DNA from: Acidobacteriota bacterium
Lineage (GTDB): Bacteria > Acidobacteriota > JAAYUB01
Reading direction: 5' to 3'
Assembly (NCBI GenBank): GCA_012517875.1
Contig: JAAYUB010000175.1
Coordinates: 1 to 56,873, forward strand
DNA length: 56,873 bases
Below the pieces are notes generated by a model. The model saw nothing but the letters and a program-made list of their open reading frames with translations, was not told the DNA's origin and made no database searches. Below are positions 1-8,426 of this stretch, piece after piece. How positions within the stretch are numbered: position 1 is the first letter of the stretch; every line of letters starts with the position of its first letter. Position numbers and translations under genes: made by a program.

Positions 1-910
1 AACATGCACCGCAGGCGATGGTGATGAAGAGGACAGGAAATAGATTGCCGATCTGGGGACTGGACCAACCGAGGTGGGCCGGCCAGGCGGACGGCAATCC
101 ACCGAAGAGCATCCCCATGACCCCGGCGGCCACCGAAGCATACAACAGGTAGGACGACAGGTAATCCCGCGGCTGGAGCAGAATCCAGACCGGCGTGGTG
201 GATGCGATGAAGCAGTACACCAGCAGGACGACGCCCCAAAATGCGGTGGGGTCCATACCGATCGAATGGGCCAGACGGCTGGCTTCCAATGGGAGTTTGT
301 GGCCGACCCATATCCCGGCGAAAACCGCAGGGACGAAGATCAGGGATGCCAGCCAGATCCGGAGTTTTAAACGATACAGGCACAGACCAAAACCGATAGC
401 CAACAGGATGTACAGCGCCGAGGCCGACGCGACGGGGCCACTCTCCACAAAGGTGGCCGCGGTCAGGTCGGCGAACACAACCAGCACGTACACCAGGCAC
501 AACCAGATGAAGATCAGCATGAGCCGATAGGCCAGGGGCGACATGTACTCCCGGGCGATCTCCGCCACGGAGCGGGCCTTGTGTCGCACCGAGGCCATGA
601 GCGCAGAAAAATCATGGACTCCGCCGATGAAGATGGAGCCGATCACCACCCACAAGAGGGCCGGCAGCCATCCGAAGGCGATCGCGGCGATGATGGGTCC
701 CACGATGGGGCCGGCGCCGGCGATCGATGAAAAATGATGTCCCAGCAGAACCGGGCTGGGTGCCGGCACGCGATCCACGCCATCGGAGTCGGTGTGAGCG
801 GGAGTGGGGCGCCGGTCATCCACGTCGAAACGGCGCTCCAGCCAGCGTCCGTAAAAACGGTAAGCCAGACCGAACAGCAACAGGCTGCCCAGAAAAATCA
901 GCGGTAGCAT
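1..910 (-). CDS. cstA: Carbon starvation protein CstA, N-terminal part (truncated by window edge)
   Basis: A polytopic inner-membrane protein of the CstA/BtsT family, peptide or pyruvate transporters induced on nutrient limitation. About 303 codons are visible before the gene runs off the left edge, so the C-terminal part is missing. The diagnostic family signature HHFSSIAGAGPIVGP is present at about residues 58-72, followed by hydrophobic segments with PALLWVVIGSIFIGGVHDF. The start ATG at 908-910 (complement) follows an AGGAG six bases upstream. Family assignment is firm; whether the substrate is peptide or pyruvate cannot be told from this fragment. Confidence 0.93.
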   Translation of the reverse strand, partial: MLPLIFLGSLLLFGLAYRFYGRWLERRFDVDDRRPTPAHTDSDGVDRVPAPSPVLLGHHFSSIAGAGPIVGPIIAAIAFGWLPALLWVVIGSIFIGGVHDFSALMASVRHKARSVAEIAREYMSPLAYRLMLIFIWLCLVYVLVVFADLTAATFVESGPVASASALYILLAIGFGLCLYRLKLRIWLASLIFVPAVFAGIWVGHKLPLEASRLAHSIGMDPTAFWGVVLLVYCFIASTTPVWILLQPRDYLSSYLLYASVAAGVMGMLFGGLPSAWPAHLGWSSPQIGNLFPVLFITIACGAC

Positions 911-1015
911 GATCACTCCTGTAGGATGCAGTCAAGCAGCGCCGGCTGAGTAACCGACATAACGGTGCAGTGTAGCACGGTGATCAAGCGGGAGTGTGCG
1001 GTGGATCACATCGGA

Positions 1016-1828
1016 TCAATACACCCGGAATTCAATGAAGATCGGGTAGTATTCGCCGTCGGACCCCAGGGCAATTTTATAAGTGCCACGGCCACCAACG
1101 CAGCGGATGCTCGCCCGGAACATGTCGTCCCGCCACTTGGGACGCAGGAACGATTTACCCATGTAGTACGATCCGTCGCCCTGGACGATCTTAGCGTTCG
1201 CGTCCGGGTACACGACGATCACCCGGAGTTTGTCCTTGGGCAGGTTGCCCATGGATTTGAATTCAAGTTCCACCCGCTGGCCGTAGCGGACGTCGGTCTT
1301 GACGGGAGACACGAGCTTGCCGAGGGGGAAGGCGAAATTCTGAGTGCCGAAATACTTGGTGGCGGCGGCATGGGCGATCCCGACACCGATATGGGTGAAA
1401 TCGGAACTGAGGATGTTCGCCCGGTGGCCGGGTGAATTCATCCAGGACTCCATGAGGTTAAACGCGATTTCGGACTCGGTGGTGCCGAATCCGGTGGCGA
1501 TATTCTCGGCAAAGCGGACGGCCAGGAGTTCCGGATAATACTTCAGGCGTCGCTGGTCGGGAGAGTGCGCCTCATGATCGGTGTGGGAAAAGAACCGAAA
1601 ATCCCGCATATTGCCGGAGTGCCGCCGGGCCAGGTCGGCCAGCCCGTCGTCGTAGCGGTAGGAGTCGAGACCGCGCTCCGCTCGCGCCCAATTCACCAAT
1701 CGAAAAACTTCCAGCTCGATCCGGGCAACGTCCAGATGAAGCATCATGTTGGGCGGGCGGCTGCCCAGGAGTGCGGGTACCGCGAAGAGGAGGACGCTGA
1801 CGATCTGGATGATGCTCCGTGGTTTCAT
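1016..1828 (-). CDS. Exported CAP/SCP-domain protein (YkwD-like)
   Basis: A 270-residue protein with an N-terminal hydrophobic signal (residues 5-22) and a CAP (cysteine-rich secretory/PR-1) domain at about 38-168. The CAP tetrad is recognisable: His70 (ARRHSGNM), Glu108 (AENIATG), Glu127 and His135 in SPGHRANIL. Bacterial CAP proteins of the YkwD group are exported or envelope-bound; their activity is generally unknown. A C-terminal part of about 100 residues (VELEFKSMG...) looks beta-rich and may be a second small domain. It stands alone between cstA and the membrane protein gene, all on the minus strand. Function beyond the fold is not assigned. Confidence 0.85.
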   Translation of the reverse strand: MKPRSIIQIVSVLLFAVPALLGSRPPNMMLHLDVARIELEVFRLVNWARAERGLDSYRYDDGLADLARRHSGNMRDFRFFSHTDHEAHSPDQRRLKYYPELLAVRFAENIATGFGTTESEIAFNLMESWMNSPGHRANILSSDFTHIGVGIAHAAATKYFGTQNFAFPLGKLVSPVKTDVRYGQRVELEFKSMGNLPKDKLRVIVVYPDANAKIVQGDGSYYMGKSFLRPKWRDDMFRASIRCVGGRGTYKIALGSDGEYYPIFIEFRVY

Positions 1829-1910
1829 GGTGACTGGTGATCCTTATACTTCCCGAACTGGAGCTATGTTTCCCGTCTGCTGTCCAAAACCTTGCCAACC
1901 CGGCTGCGAT

Positions 1911-4421
1911 TCAGGGCAGCTCGCGCTGGCCGGTGCGCGTCAGTCGGTCCTGCGCGATATCATACCGGTAGCTGAACTCGGTCCCGCAACAGGATCCGCT
2001 GAAGGAAAAAACGGCCGGACCTTCCCAGCCGATAAACCGGTGGATCCTGGACGGATCACCGGCACGGAGAGGGCGATCGTAGGCGCCCATGTCCCGCCAC
2101 GGTTTTCGCCAATCGATCCAGAGATGCCCGCTGCTGTGTACCCAGTCGGCGGCGCGGAAGATCTTGAATCCGTCCCATTGACTGGTCAGAATGACCGCGT
2201 ATCGGCCATCGGGTGACCACACCTGGAAAAACCAGCTGCCCAGCATGGTTTCATCCGTGGGTATCCGATCAAACTCGCCGGTGACCGTATGCAGGATATA
2301 GACTGAACTTGTGGCCACCGGCTGGGGCGGCACCAACAGGAGGCTGTCAGGCGGTTCATCGGTCGTGAACACCGCCGCCAGCGGATAGATCGGATTGGCG
2401 ATGACAGCCATCACCGTCTCCATGAAGCGGACGGTGAAAGTGGTGCCGTCTGCATGCCGGATCTGCAGCTCCGAGGCTCCCATCTTGCGCACGTCCAGCG
2501 GCGCTGTGGCCTCAGCCGGCGGACCCGCTGGCGGCCAGGTCAGCGACAGGCCACCAGCCAAGATGAGGGCGACGATTTGGAACAGCATCCACACTTTCAT
2601 GACACCGGCACCTGGTTCCATTCTATCCCGATACTCACTAGGATGCGGGGGGGGGAGTTCAGACTGATCAGATGCGGAGATGCGGCTTGGCGTTTGCTTC
2701 TTCCGATAGTGGGCGACGAGCGGATGGATACAGACGATGGCAAACCCGAGTGCGGCGAGCAGGCTCACCCACGCCGCGGCGAGGCGCAGCGGTGTGGCAC
2801 CGAAGCGGATTTCCAGGGTATGACGTCCGGCGGGGACGGCAACGAGGAGTTTTCCCGTACCTGATTCCGCGGTCACCGGGAGCGTCAAACCCTGTTCGTT
2901 GCGGGCGGACCAGCCGGAATAGTACCAGGTGCGCAGCGCGATGGCGCCGGATGTCGCCGCCTGGATGTCGATGCGCCGACGCTCGGATTCCCAGGCGATG
3001 ACTTTCCCGCTGATCTGTCCACGAGCCACGGTCACCAGGGCGTCGTCTGCGCGCTGCGGTGTGAGCTCGGAACCCCGGGGTGGATAATCGGCCGGCAGCC
3101 GCCGGAATGCAACAATCTGCTTGAGAATGAGGTGGGGGGGGGCAAACCCGTTCATCTGGATGCAAGATAGGCTGAGCATGCCCATCAGCAGGGTCAGAAC
3201 CAGACAGAAGCCGGCAAAGGCATACCGCACCCACCCGAAGCGGTTCTTGGACCGCCACACCACGGCCAATGCCAGCGCGGTGATGGCGCTGCCGGACACG
3301 GCGAGATGGTCCAGCAGCCGCCAGGGGAGTTGGAGAGTCGCCAAGGCGGGAATTCCCTCCCACAACCACCGCGAGGCGGGCGAGGCCAGGAACACCGCCT
3401 CGACGGTGATCATCGAAACGAGCTGGAGAAGGCCGTTGAACACCCCTTGCCCGGATTTGGAAGAGCCTCGATTCATCACCAGAATCAGCCCCATCCCCAC
3501 GACAGCCAGAGCCAGGGGAAACAGCGCCATGCGTTGGAACAGGTGCTGGAGCGCGGGATCCTCCCACGCGCCGGGTGTCATGAATATAAAGTTGCCCGCA
3601 TAGACGTTCTGGCCGGCTTGTGGCAGCGTCACGAGGTGTCGCTCAGCCAGGGCGGGCATCAGATAAACGGCTGAGATTGACATCGCCACCGCGGCACCGG
3701 CGGTCACTCGGATCAGAGTGTCCAGACGGCGGCTTCTCCCGGTTTCGAATACCAGCCAGACGGACACCAGCGCCAACGCCAGCACGGTGAACGGCAAGTT
3801 CAGGAGCAGCATGGCCGCCACGGAAATCGCCCAGCCGCGGACAGGCCGGCTCAGCCAGCCATCGCTGCGAGGTTGGCTCGCAATGCGCCGAAGTGAATCC
3901 AGGGCCCAGGGAAACACGCAACCGGCTGCGTAGGCGGGGAACAGCCCGGCGGCGTGGAGTTCGAAAACACGGAATGGCGCCACCAGGGTGAGTGCGACGC
4001 CGGCCGCCGCCCACGGTCCGGCCGGCTCCGACAGCAGCCGATACACTCCGGCAAACCCGATGATCGTCAGGAGTGCCAGGACCAGGTAAAAGCCGACCAG
4101 AATGTTGCCGCCGCACAACCATGAGGCAAGGCCGGCACAATAAAACAACCCGGGCGGGTAGAAGATCATGGTGGGGGCGCCGAAGCCCTCGTTGAAATCG
4201 GCCAGCCATCGTGGATACACGTTCCCCTCAGCCAGACTCGCCCGAAATTGATCGGCCATGGCCAGGTGGATATGCAGGTCGTGGGATAACGGAATGCCCT
4301 GCAGGAGGGGCGCCATCAGCAGAATCGCCGCCATCAGGGGCAAAGTGATATTCCATCTGATTGGCGATGTGAAAATCCGGAACATGTTAGCCACGGATCG
4401 CATGGTACACCAGGAACCCAT
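1911..4421 (-). CDS. PTPS-related polytopic membrane protein, apparently fused to a secreted protein
   Basis: An 836-residue ORF. Residues 1 to about 590 form a multi-pass membrane protein of the '6-pyruvoyl-tetrahydropterin synthase-related' type (PF10131-like, GT-C-like topology): first membrane segment near residue 20, then an acidic loop with SHDLHIHL and a YPPGLFY segment, many further membrane spans, and a short beta-rich part ending with a last span near 550-575. Residues from about 608 begin MKVWMLFQIVALILAGGLSL, a typical signal peptide, followed by some 200 soluble residues with WSPDGRYAVI like a beta-propeller blade. The junction is a nine-C tract on the coding strand; one extra C would end the first part at a TAG and leave a second gene from 2600 to 1911. 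The start at 4421 is preceded by GGAGG. Molecular function unknown; possibly glycosyl transfer. Confidence 0.7.
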   Translation of the reverse strand: MGSWCTMRSVANMFRIFTSPIRWNITLPLMAAILLMAPLLQGIPLSHDLHIHLAMADQFRASLAEGNVYPRWLADFNEGFGAPTMIFYPPGLFYCAGLASWLCGGNILVGFYLVLALLTIIGFAGVYRLLSEPAGPWAAAGVALTLVAPFRVFELHAAGLFPAYAAGCVFPWALDSLRRIASQPRSDGWLSRPVRGWAISVAAMLLLNLPFTVLALALVSVWLVFETGRSRRLDTLIRVTAGAAVAMSISAVYLMPALAERHLVTLPQAGQNVYAGNFIFMTPGAWEDPALQHLFQRMALFPLALAVVGMGLILVMNRGSSKSGQGVFNGLLQLVSMITVEAVFLASPASRWLWEGIPALATLQLPWRLLDHLAVSGSAITALALAVVWRSKNRFGWVRYAFAGFCLVLTLLMGMLSLSCIQMNGFAPPHLILKQIVAFRRLPADYPPRGSELTPQRADDALVTVARGQISGKVIAWESERRRIDIQAATSGAIALRTWYYSGWSARNEQGLTLPVTAESGTGKLLVAVPAGRHTLEIRFGATPLRLAAAWVSLLAALGFAIVCIHPLVAHYRKKQTPSRISASDQSELPPPHPSEYRDRMEPGAGVMKVWMLFQIVALILAGGLSLTWPPAGPPAEATAPLDVRKMGASELQIRHADGTTFTVRFMETVMAVIANPIYPLAAVFTTDEPPDSLLLVPPQPVATSSVYILHTVTGEFDRIPTDETMLGSWFFQVWSPDGRYAVILTSQWDGFKIFRAADWVHSSGHLWIDWRKPWRDMGAYDRPLRAGDPSRIHRFIGWEGPAVFSFSGSCCGTEFSYRYDIAQDRLTRTGQRELP
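2647..2655. repeat. Homopolymer G9/C9 at the domain junction
   Basis: Nine consecutive G on the plus strand, C on the coding strand of the membrane-protein gene. It sits exactly between the membrane part and a signal-peptide-like segment. With ten C the reading frame meets TAG at 2638-2640, followed 17 and 38 bases later by ATGs of the second part. Confidence 0.95.
3134..3142. repeat. Homopolymer G9/C9 inside the membrane-protein gene
   Basis: A second nine-base G run (C on the coding strand) in the same gene, encoding part of FAPPHLIL. The frame continues with sensible protein on both sides, so this run appears correctly counted. Confidence 0.95.
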
Positions 4422-4643
4422 GCGCCTCCAAGACCCGGTCGACGGCGCAGTGGACGCGGTGGAGTCTGCGGTCCAAGTGCTTTTCTTTCAATCGCACCGC
4501 ATGTACTATTATAACCCGCAGGTTGTGACGGGGTTGGCATTCACATGGTGCCTGGCGGCCTGGGGCTTCGCATCGGTTCGCATTTCAAATGAACCGGGGA
4601 GATGCGTTCCGGACATGATGCCGGGATCGCTGCCAAAAGAGTG

Positions 4644-5534
4644 ATGAACAATCAACAGCGCGCCTACATGTTCGCCGCTGCCACCGTCCTGATGTGGTCC
4701 ACGGTGGCGACCGTTTTCAAGCTGACCTTGCGCAGTCTCGGGGTTTACCCCATGCTCCTCGGGGCCGCCCTCACATCCACGGGTTTCCTTCTGGCCGCCA
4801 TGGCGTTTAAGGGACGCCTGGGCGAGCTGCGCCGGATCTCGAAGCGGGATTGGCTGCGCGCCGCTACCCTTGGCTTCCTGAATCCGTTCCTTTATTACGC
4901 GGTGGTGCTCAAAGCCTACGAACTGCTCCCTGCCCAGGAAGCCCAGCCGCTCAACCAGACCTGGACCATCACCATCGTCATTCTATCTGTACCGCTGTTG
5001 GGACAGCGCCTGCGCTGGTCCAGTCTTGGAGCGATTCTGGTCAGTTACCTGGGCGTCACGATCATCGCCACTCATGGAGAGTGGCGCCTGGTGCGGGTGT
5101 CTGAACCGTTCGGGGTCTTTCTGGCTCTGGCCAGCACCTTGGTCTGGGCCCTGTACTGGATCTACAATCTGAGGGATTCACGTGACGAGCTCATCAAGCT
5201 TGCCGCGAATTTCATCTGCGGCACCGGATACTGCCTGGCGGCCGTACTGCTGTTTCCCCAACCCTGGAATGGATCGTGGACCGGGTGGGCCGGCGCTATT
5301 TACCTGGGTCTGTTTGAGATGGGAGTGGCCTTCGTGTGCTGGATGAAGGCGCTGCAGTTGTCGGAAAACACGGCCCGCGTATCCAATCTGGTTCTCTTGT
5401 GCCCGTTCATCTCCCTGGTTCTGATTCACTATGTGGTGGGCGAACCCATTCTCGGATCCACCGTGGTGGGATTGGTATTCATCATGGCTGGTGTCTTGTG
5501 GCAGCGCAGCTTGGCCTCCGCCTTACCGGCGTGA
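4644..5534 (+). CDS. EamA/DMT-superfamily transporter
   Basis: A 296-residue integral membrane protein with about ten hydrophobic segments in two repeated halves, typical of EamA (drug/metabolite transporter) carriers of the inner membrane. The first half contains LPAQEAQPLNQTWTI, resembling the substrate-path segment of these proteins; the second ends with VLIHYVVGEPILGSTVVGLVFIMAGVLWQR, the usual last two helices. I chose ATG at 4644 because GAG lies just upstream and the next residues (MNNQQRAYM) lead directly into helix 1; the frame is open to an ATG at 4602 but that adds a hydrophilic stretch. Substrate unknown. Confidence 0.85.
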   Translation: MNNQQRAYMFAAATVLMWSTVATVFKLTLRSLGVYPMLLGAALTSTGFLLAAMAFKGRLGELRRISKRDWLRAATLGFLNPFLYYAVVLKAYELLPAQEAQPLNQTWTITIVILSVPLLGQRLRWSSLGAILVSYLGVTIIATHGEWRLVRVSEPFGVFLALASTLVWALYWIYNLRDSRDELIKLAANFICGTGYCLAAVLLFPQPWNGSWTGWAGAIYLGLFEMGVAFVCWMKALQLSENTARVSNLVLLCPFISLVLIHYVVGEPILGSTVVGLVFIMAGVLWQRSLASALPA

Positions 5535-5659
5535 CATCTCCGCCATGAAATAACCCTTGAGACTCGTGCAGGAGTAAAAGTAGTAAATCAAATCTCCGGT
5601 TAAACAACTGGCCGTCCGATCTCGTTTAATTAGGGTAGACATTTTGCGGGAGGTTGGCC

Positions 5660-6469
5660 ATGTACCGATGGGCACGTTGCATCATGCTGGGACTGGCGGT
5701 TTGCGTCGGGTGGGCGGCGGCCGGGGAACTGACCGCACCGAAACGCCTGACTTTTGTCATCCAGCAGGATGCGGATCCCGCCATGACCTCGTTAAATTTC
5801 AATAAGGGGTTCGCCGCACTACTCAAGCGGCTGCCTCCGGATTGCCAGGTGAGCATCTTCGGGTTTTTCGGTAACACGGTATACCCCGTGCGGCATGGAA
5901 AGGCCGGGGAACTGGACTGGCCTTCGAAGGGGCTGGAGTTCCTGGCCGCCAACCAGAATGCGGTGCCGTTCAAAGATCTGCTGGCTATACTCGCGCATTG
6001 GCGGATCCAGGATCAGCCGGTCTTTTTCATCAGCAATTGCCGCTGCCTGGCCATGTTCCAGAGCATGCAGCTCGAAGGCACCAATGTGGATAAACACGTG
6101 AACATCAAACCGTCCGTTGTCTCGGCGGTGGAGAAGCCGGTGATCATGGACCAACAGGATTTCGATCCCAAGCGGTACGAACCGCTGGCCAAATTAAACA
6201 GATACCTGAAGGAAAACAAGATCCGATTGTATGGTTTTTACGTGCGGAAAAACACAGAAAAGGATCTCTTCGCCGAAGACGACCGAACTGGTTCCTCGTT
6301 TTTCACCGGTGACATGCGCTACTTCCAAAACCGCCAAATCAACCGGGACCTGATGCTGGACAGTCTAGGCCTCACCGCCCTACACTGGCTTACCATCGAA
6401 TCGGGCGGAGCTCTGTTCTACGATTTCCCTTCATTTAACGGTGTATTCCAGTCACTGGATCAGAAATAA
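5660..6469 (+). CDS. Secreted protein with degenerate VWA-like fold
   Basis: A 269-residue protein with a signal peptide (residues 1-21, cleavage after AAAG). The order of segments imitates a von Willebrand A domain: LTFVIQQDADPAM (first strand and metal site), VSIFGFFGNT, PVFFISN, IRLYGFYVRK and LHWLTIESGGALFYD. The DxSxS metal site is replaced by QDADPAM, so it would not bind metal in the usual way. GGGAGG precedes ATG 5660 at good spacing; an in-frame TTG two codons earlier would sit on that site. Acidobacteriota carry many VWA-related secreted proteins; the fold assignment is inference from motif order only. Confidence 0.6.
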   Translation: MYRWARCIMLGLAVCVGWAAAGELTAPKRLTFVIQQDADPAMTSLNFNKGFAALLKRLPPDCQVSIFGFFGNTVYPVRHGKAGELDWPSKGLEFLAANQNAVPFKDLLAILAHWRIQDQPVFFISNCRCLAMFQSMQLEGTNVDKHVNIKPSVVSAVEKPVIMDQQDFDPKRYEPLAKLNRYLKENKIRLYGFYVRKNTEKDLFAEDDRTGSSFFTGDMRYFQNRQINRDLMLDSLGLTALHWLTIESGGALFYDFPSFNGVFQSLDQK

Positions 6470-6562
6470 TCTCAACTACCCAAGTGGGGAAAAGCAGGGT
6501 CATCAGTCTGGGGCTGAACCATATTCTTGTTTGTCCGGACAGTCGTCTGTTCCCCAAAAGTA

Positions 6563-6591
6563 ATCAGGCACTCCGGTATGGAGTGCCTGAT
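6563..6591 (-). terminator. Rho-independent terminator of the Cys-rich gene
   Basis: A perfect 12-bp inverted repeat ATCAGGCACTCC / GGAGTGCCTGAT with a 5-base loop. Read leftwards it is followed by TACTTTTG, a short T tract, 36 bases past the stop of the minus-strand Cys-rich gene. It lies between convergent genes and could also stop readthrough from the left, though no T tract follows on the plus strand. Confidence 0.65.
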
Positions 6592-6626
6592 CGAAGCCAT
6601 AGACAAGATTGGATTTCGGTTAAACA

Positions 6627-7073
6627 CTACTTCAGAGGTTCCGCCGGAGGCGCAGCCGGTTTAGCATCGTCGTGCGCGCACCGGCCAGCGCTAGTCCTGC
6701 AGCAGGCGGATTTGGCGGTAGCACGCATGGCATCGACCGTCTTGCCGCACGCCGCCTTGTCATGGGCGCATTTGGCGTTGGCCGTCATACCGCAGGCGGC
6801 TTTGGCATGTTCGCATTTGCCGTCGCCACTCTTACACTTCTCACACATGCAGTCGGCGCAATTGCAGGGGTTGCACTTGCACTCCACACACTTGCACTTG
6901 TCGCATTTGCAATCCGTGCATTTGCAATCGGGACATTCGCACTTGGCATCGGTCTTGACGACAGCGCTCGAGGGATTCACAACCGATGTGGCCGTCTCCT
7001 GGGCCAGCAGGCCTCCAGTCAGCCATGCGGCCACAGCGATGGTCAGACCGAGCACGATAAGTTTCTTGCGCAT
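6627..7073 (-). CDS. Exported metallothionein-like protein with CxCxx pentad array
   Basis: A 148-residue protein with a signal peptide (residues 1-24, AQ after the cleavage region). Cysteines at 45, 47, 50, 52, 55, 57, 60, 62, 65, 67, 70, 72, 75, 77 and 80 form seven uninterrupted CxCxx pentads plus a final Cys. A second unit KC(E/A)H(A/D)KAACG occurs at 86-95 and 101-110, with a weaker third copy ending CAHDDAK. In all 22 Cys and three His in these units: a likely soft-metal (Zn, Cu, Cd) binder outside the cytoplasm. AGGAGG lies eight bases before the ATG. It is divergent from a histidine kinase/NtrC-type pair and has a sigma-54-like promoter, the position occupied by zraP in enterobacteria. 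Not homologous to ZraP by eye; I know no named family for it. Confidence 0.85.
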   Translation of the reverse strand: MRKKLIVLGLTIAVAAWLTGGLLAQETATSVVNPSSAVVKTDAKCECPDCKCTDCKCDKCKCVECKCNPCNCADCMCEKCKSGDGKCEHAKAACGMTANAKCAHDKAACGKTVDAMRATAKSACCRTSAGRCAHDDAKPAAPPAEPLK

Positions 7074-7159
7074 TGAAATATCCTCCTATTGATTTGAAAT
7101 GAGCTGATGTTCTCTGAATCTAAATCTACTGGTATCGAGTTGCAGACATCTTACCTTAA

Positions 7160-7174
7160 GCATGCACGATGCCA
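7160..7174 (-). promoter_or_regulatory. Sigma-54 (-24/-12) promoter candidate for the Cys-rich gene
   Basis: On the minus strand TGGCAT-CGTGC-ATGC, preceded by T and followed by TT, against the consensus YTGGCAC-N5-TTGCW. The invariant GG and GC doublets have the required spacing. The predicted start near 7149 gives a leader of about 75 bases. The neighbouring regulator carries the GAFTGA loop needed to activate this holoenzyme. Confidence 0.6.
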
Positions 7175-7288
7175 AACACAACGAAACGACCAGTTCGCCA
7201 GGAAACATTAAAAGAACAAATAAAAACAATGACATACGAGAATCATCATCGATTTGCGTTTGCGAAAGTTCAATGAAATGTGTAGAAT

Positions 7289-7307
7289 ATTGTTCAAGTT
7301 GAGCAAT
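7289..7307. promoter_or_regulatory. Candidate activator site 1 (TCAA-N-TTGA core)
   Basis: ATTGTTCAA-G-TTGAGCAAT, an inverted repeat with nine-base arms and one mismatch. It lies about 140 bp upstream of the predicted sigma-54 start, the usual distance for an NtrC-family enhancer site, and shares its core with the palindrome at 7349-7359. Confidence 0.4.
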
Positions 7308-7348
7308 AATATTCAGAATCAGTTTGCTATCGTGATAGGCACGATCGT

Positions 7349-7359
7349 CTCAATTTGAG
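7349..7359. promoter_or_regulatory. Candidate activator site 2 (CTCAA-T-TTGAG)
   Basis: A perfect 11-base palindrome with the same TCAA-N-TTGA core as site 1, 56 bp away centre to centre. It lies immediately before the histidine kinase start, so it could also serve autoregulation. Confidence 0.35.
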
Positions 7360-7367
7360 GTGGCCAA

Positions 7368-8426
7368 ATGTCAGGCAAAGCAATCCGAATGATCATCGTG
7401 CTGGGCGTCCTGGCCACGACCGTTTCGATCCATTATCTGCTGCCGCATGCTGGCTTTTTTCATGCCATGCACCTGATTCACCGGCGGCTGTGCTACATTC
7501 CCGTGATTCTCGGCGCTCTCTGGTTCGGCCTGTGGGGTGGGGTGTTGACCGCGGCGGCCATTTCACTGGCTGTTCTCCCGCTGGTCTTCGGCATGCAATG
7601 CTCGCTCTGGGAAAACCCGGAAGTCGTTGAAATCGTGTTTTATTTCGGCATCGGCACGCTGATGGGATTCATCGTTTCCCAAGGGGAGCGGCAGCGCCGA
7701 CACAAGGAAGCGCTCGAAAAGGAACTGGTGACAGCGGAGCGTCTCGCCACCGCCGGTCGCACGGCGGCCGGAATAGCCCATGAGGTGCGGACTCCGCTCG
7801 GCTCGATTCAAGGCGCTGCGGAAATTCTGGCGGAGGATTATCCGGACGATCATCCCCGGCGACCGTTCTTCGACATCCTCAACCGTGAGATCCGTCGTCT
7901 GGCTCGCGTGATGGAGGACTTCCTGGACCTTCACCGTCCGCTCAACCTGGCGCCACTTTCCTCAGATCTCACGGAGGTGGTTCGCGAGACCATAGGCGTG
8001 CTAGCGGCACAAGCCAATGAGCGGAACGTCCGGCTGGAATATAAGGCCCCGGAACAGCTGAAAGCGCGGTTCGATCCGGACCGCCTCCGCCAGGCGCTGG
8101 TCAACCTGGTGCAGAACGCGGTCCAGACGTCTCCGGCAAACGGTCGGGTCTGCGTGGAAGTGAGCCAACAAACTGACGGAATCCGGTTCGTGATCGAGGA
8201 TGAGGGGGCTGGCATTCCTCCGGAAAACTTGGAGCGAATCTTTGAGCCGTTCTTCTCGCGCCGTCCGGACGGTACCGGACTCGGCCTGACGCTGGCTCGC
8301 CAAATCGCCGAATCGCACGGCGGCTCGCTCACGGCGGAGAACCGTCCAGGGCAGGGGGCCCGTTTCATCCTGATGCTGCCAGCCGAGCGGCAACTGTCGG
8401 AACAGCCGGGAGGGGGTTCAGCATGA
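7368..8426 (+). CDS. Membrane sensor histidine kinase (NtrB/ZraS-like transmitter)
   Basis: 352 residues. The N-terminal 105 residues hold three to four membrane helices with very short loops (IPVILGALWFGLWGGVLTA), so there is no sizeable periplasmic sensor and the stimulus is probably sensed in the membrane; this differs from ZraS. The transmitter follows: H-box AHEVRTPLGSIQG with His138, N-box QALVNLVQNAVQTS, G1 DEGAGIPP, F-box IFEPFFSRRPDGTGLGL. A GAGG precedes the ATG. The gene overlaps the regulator by an ATGA junction, so the two are a cognate pair. It would phosphorylate Asp52 of the downstream regulator. Confidence 0.92.
   Translation: MSGKAIRMIIVLGVLATTVSIHYLLPHAGFFHAMHLIHRRLCYIPVILGALWFGLWGGVLTAAAISLAVLPLVFGMQCSLWENPEVVEIVFYFGIGTLMGFIVSQGERQRRHKEALEKELVTAERLATAGRTAAGIAHEVRTPLGSIQGAAEILAEDYPDDHPRRPFFDILNREIRRLARVMEDFLDLHRPLNLAPLSSDLTEVVRETIGVLAAQANERNVRLEYKAPEQLKARFDPDRLRQALVNLVQNAVQTSPANGRVCVEVSQQTDGIRFVIEDEGAGIPPENLERIFEPFFSRRPDGTGLGLTLARQIAESHGGSLTAENRPGQGARFILMLPAERQLSEQPGGGSA

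Noticed and set aside
2668-3567. 299-codon frame overlapping the membrane protein in another frame
   Set aside because: Arg/Pro-rich frame without a domain; only relevant as the frame reached if the C9 tract were miscounted.
7130-7144. Plus-strand TGGTATCGAGTTGCA resembling a sigma-54 promoter for the kinase
   Set aside because: The -24 and -12 elements are one base too close; the spacing is strict for this holoenzyme.
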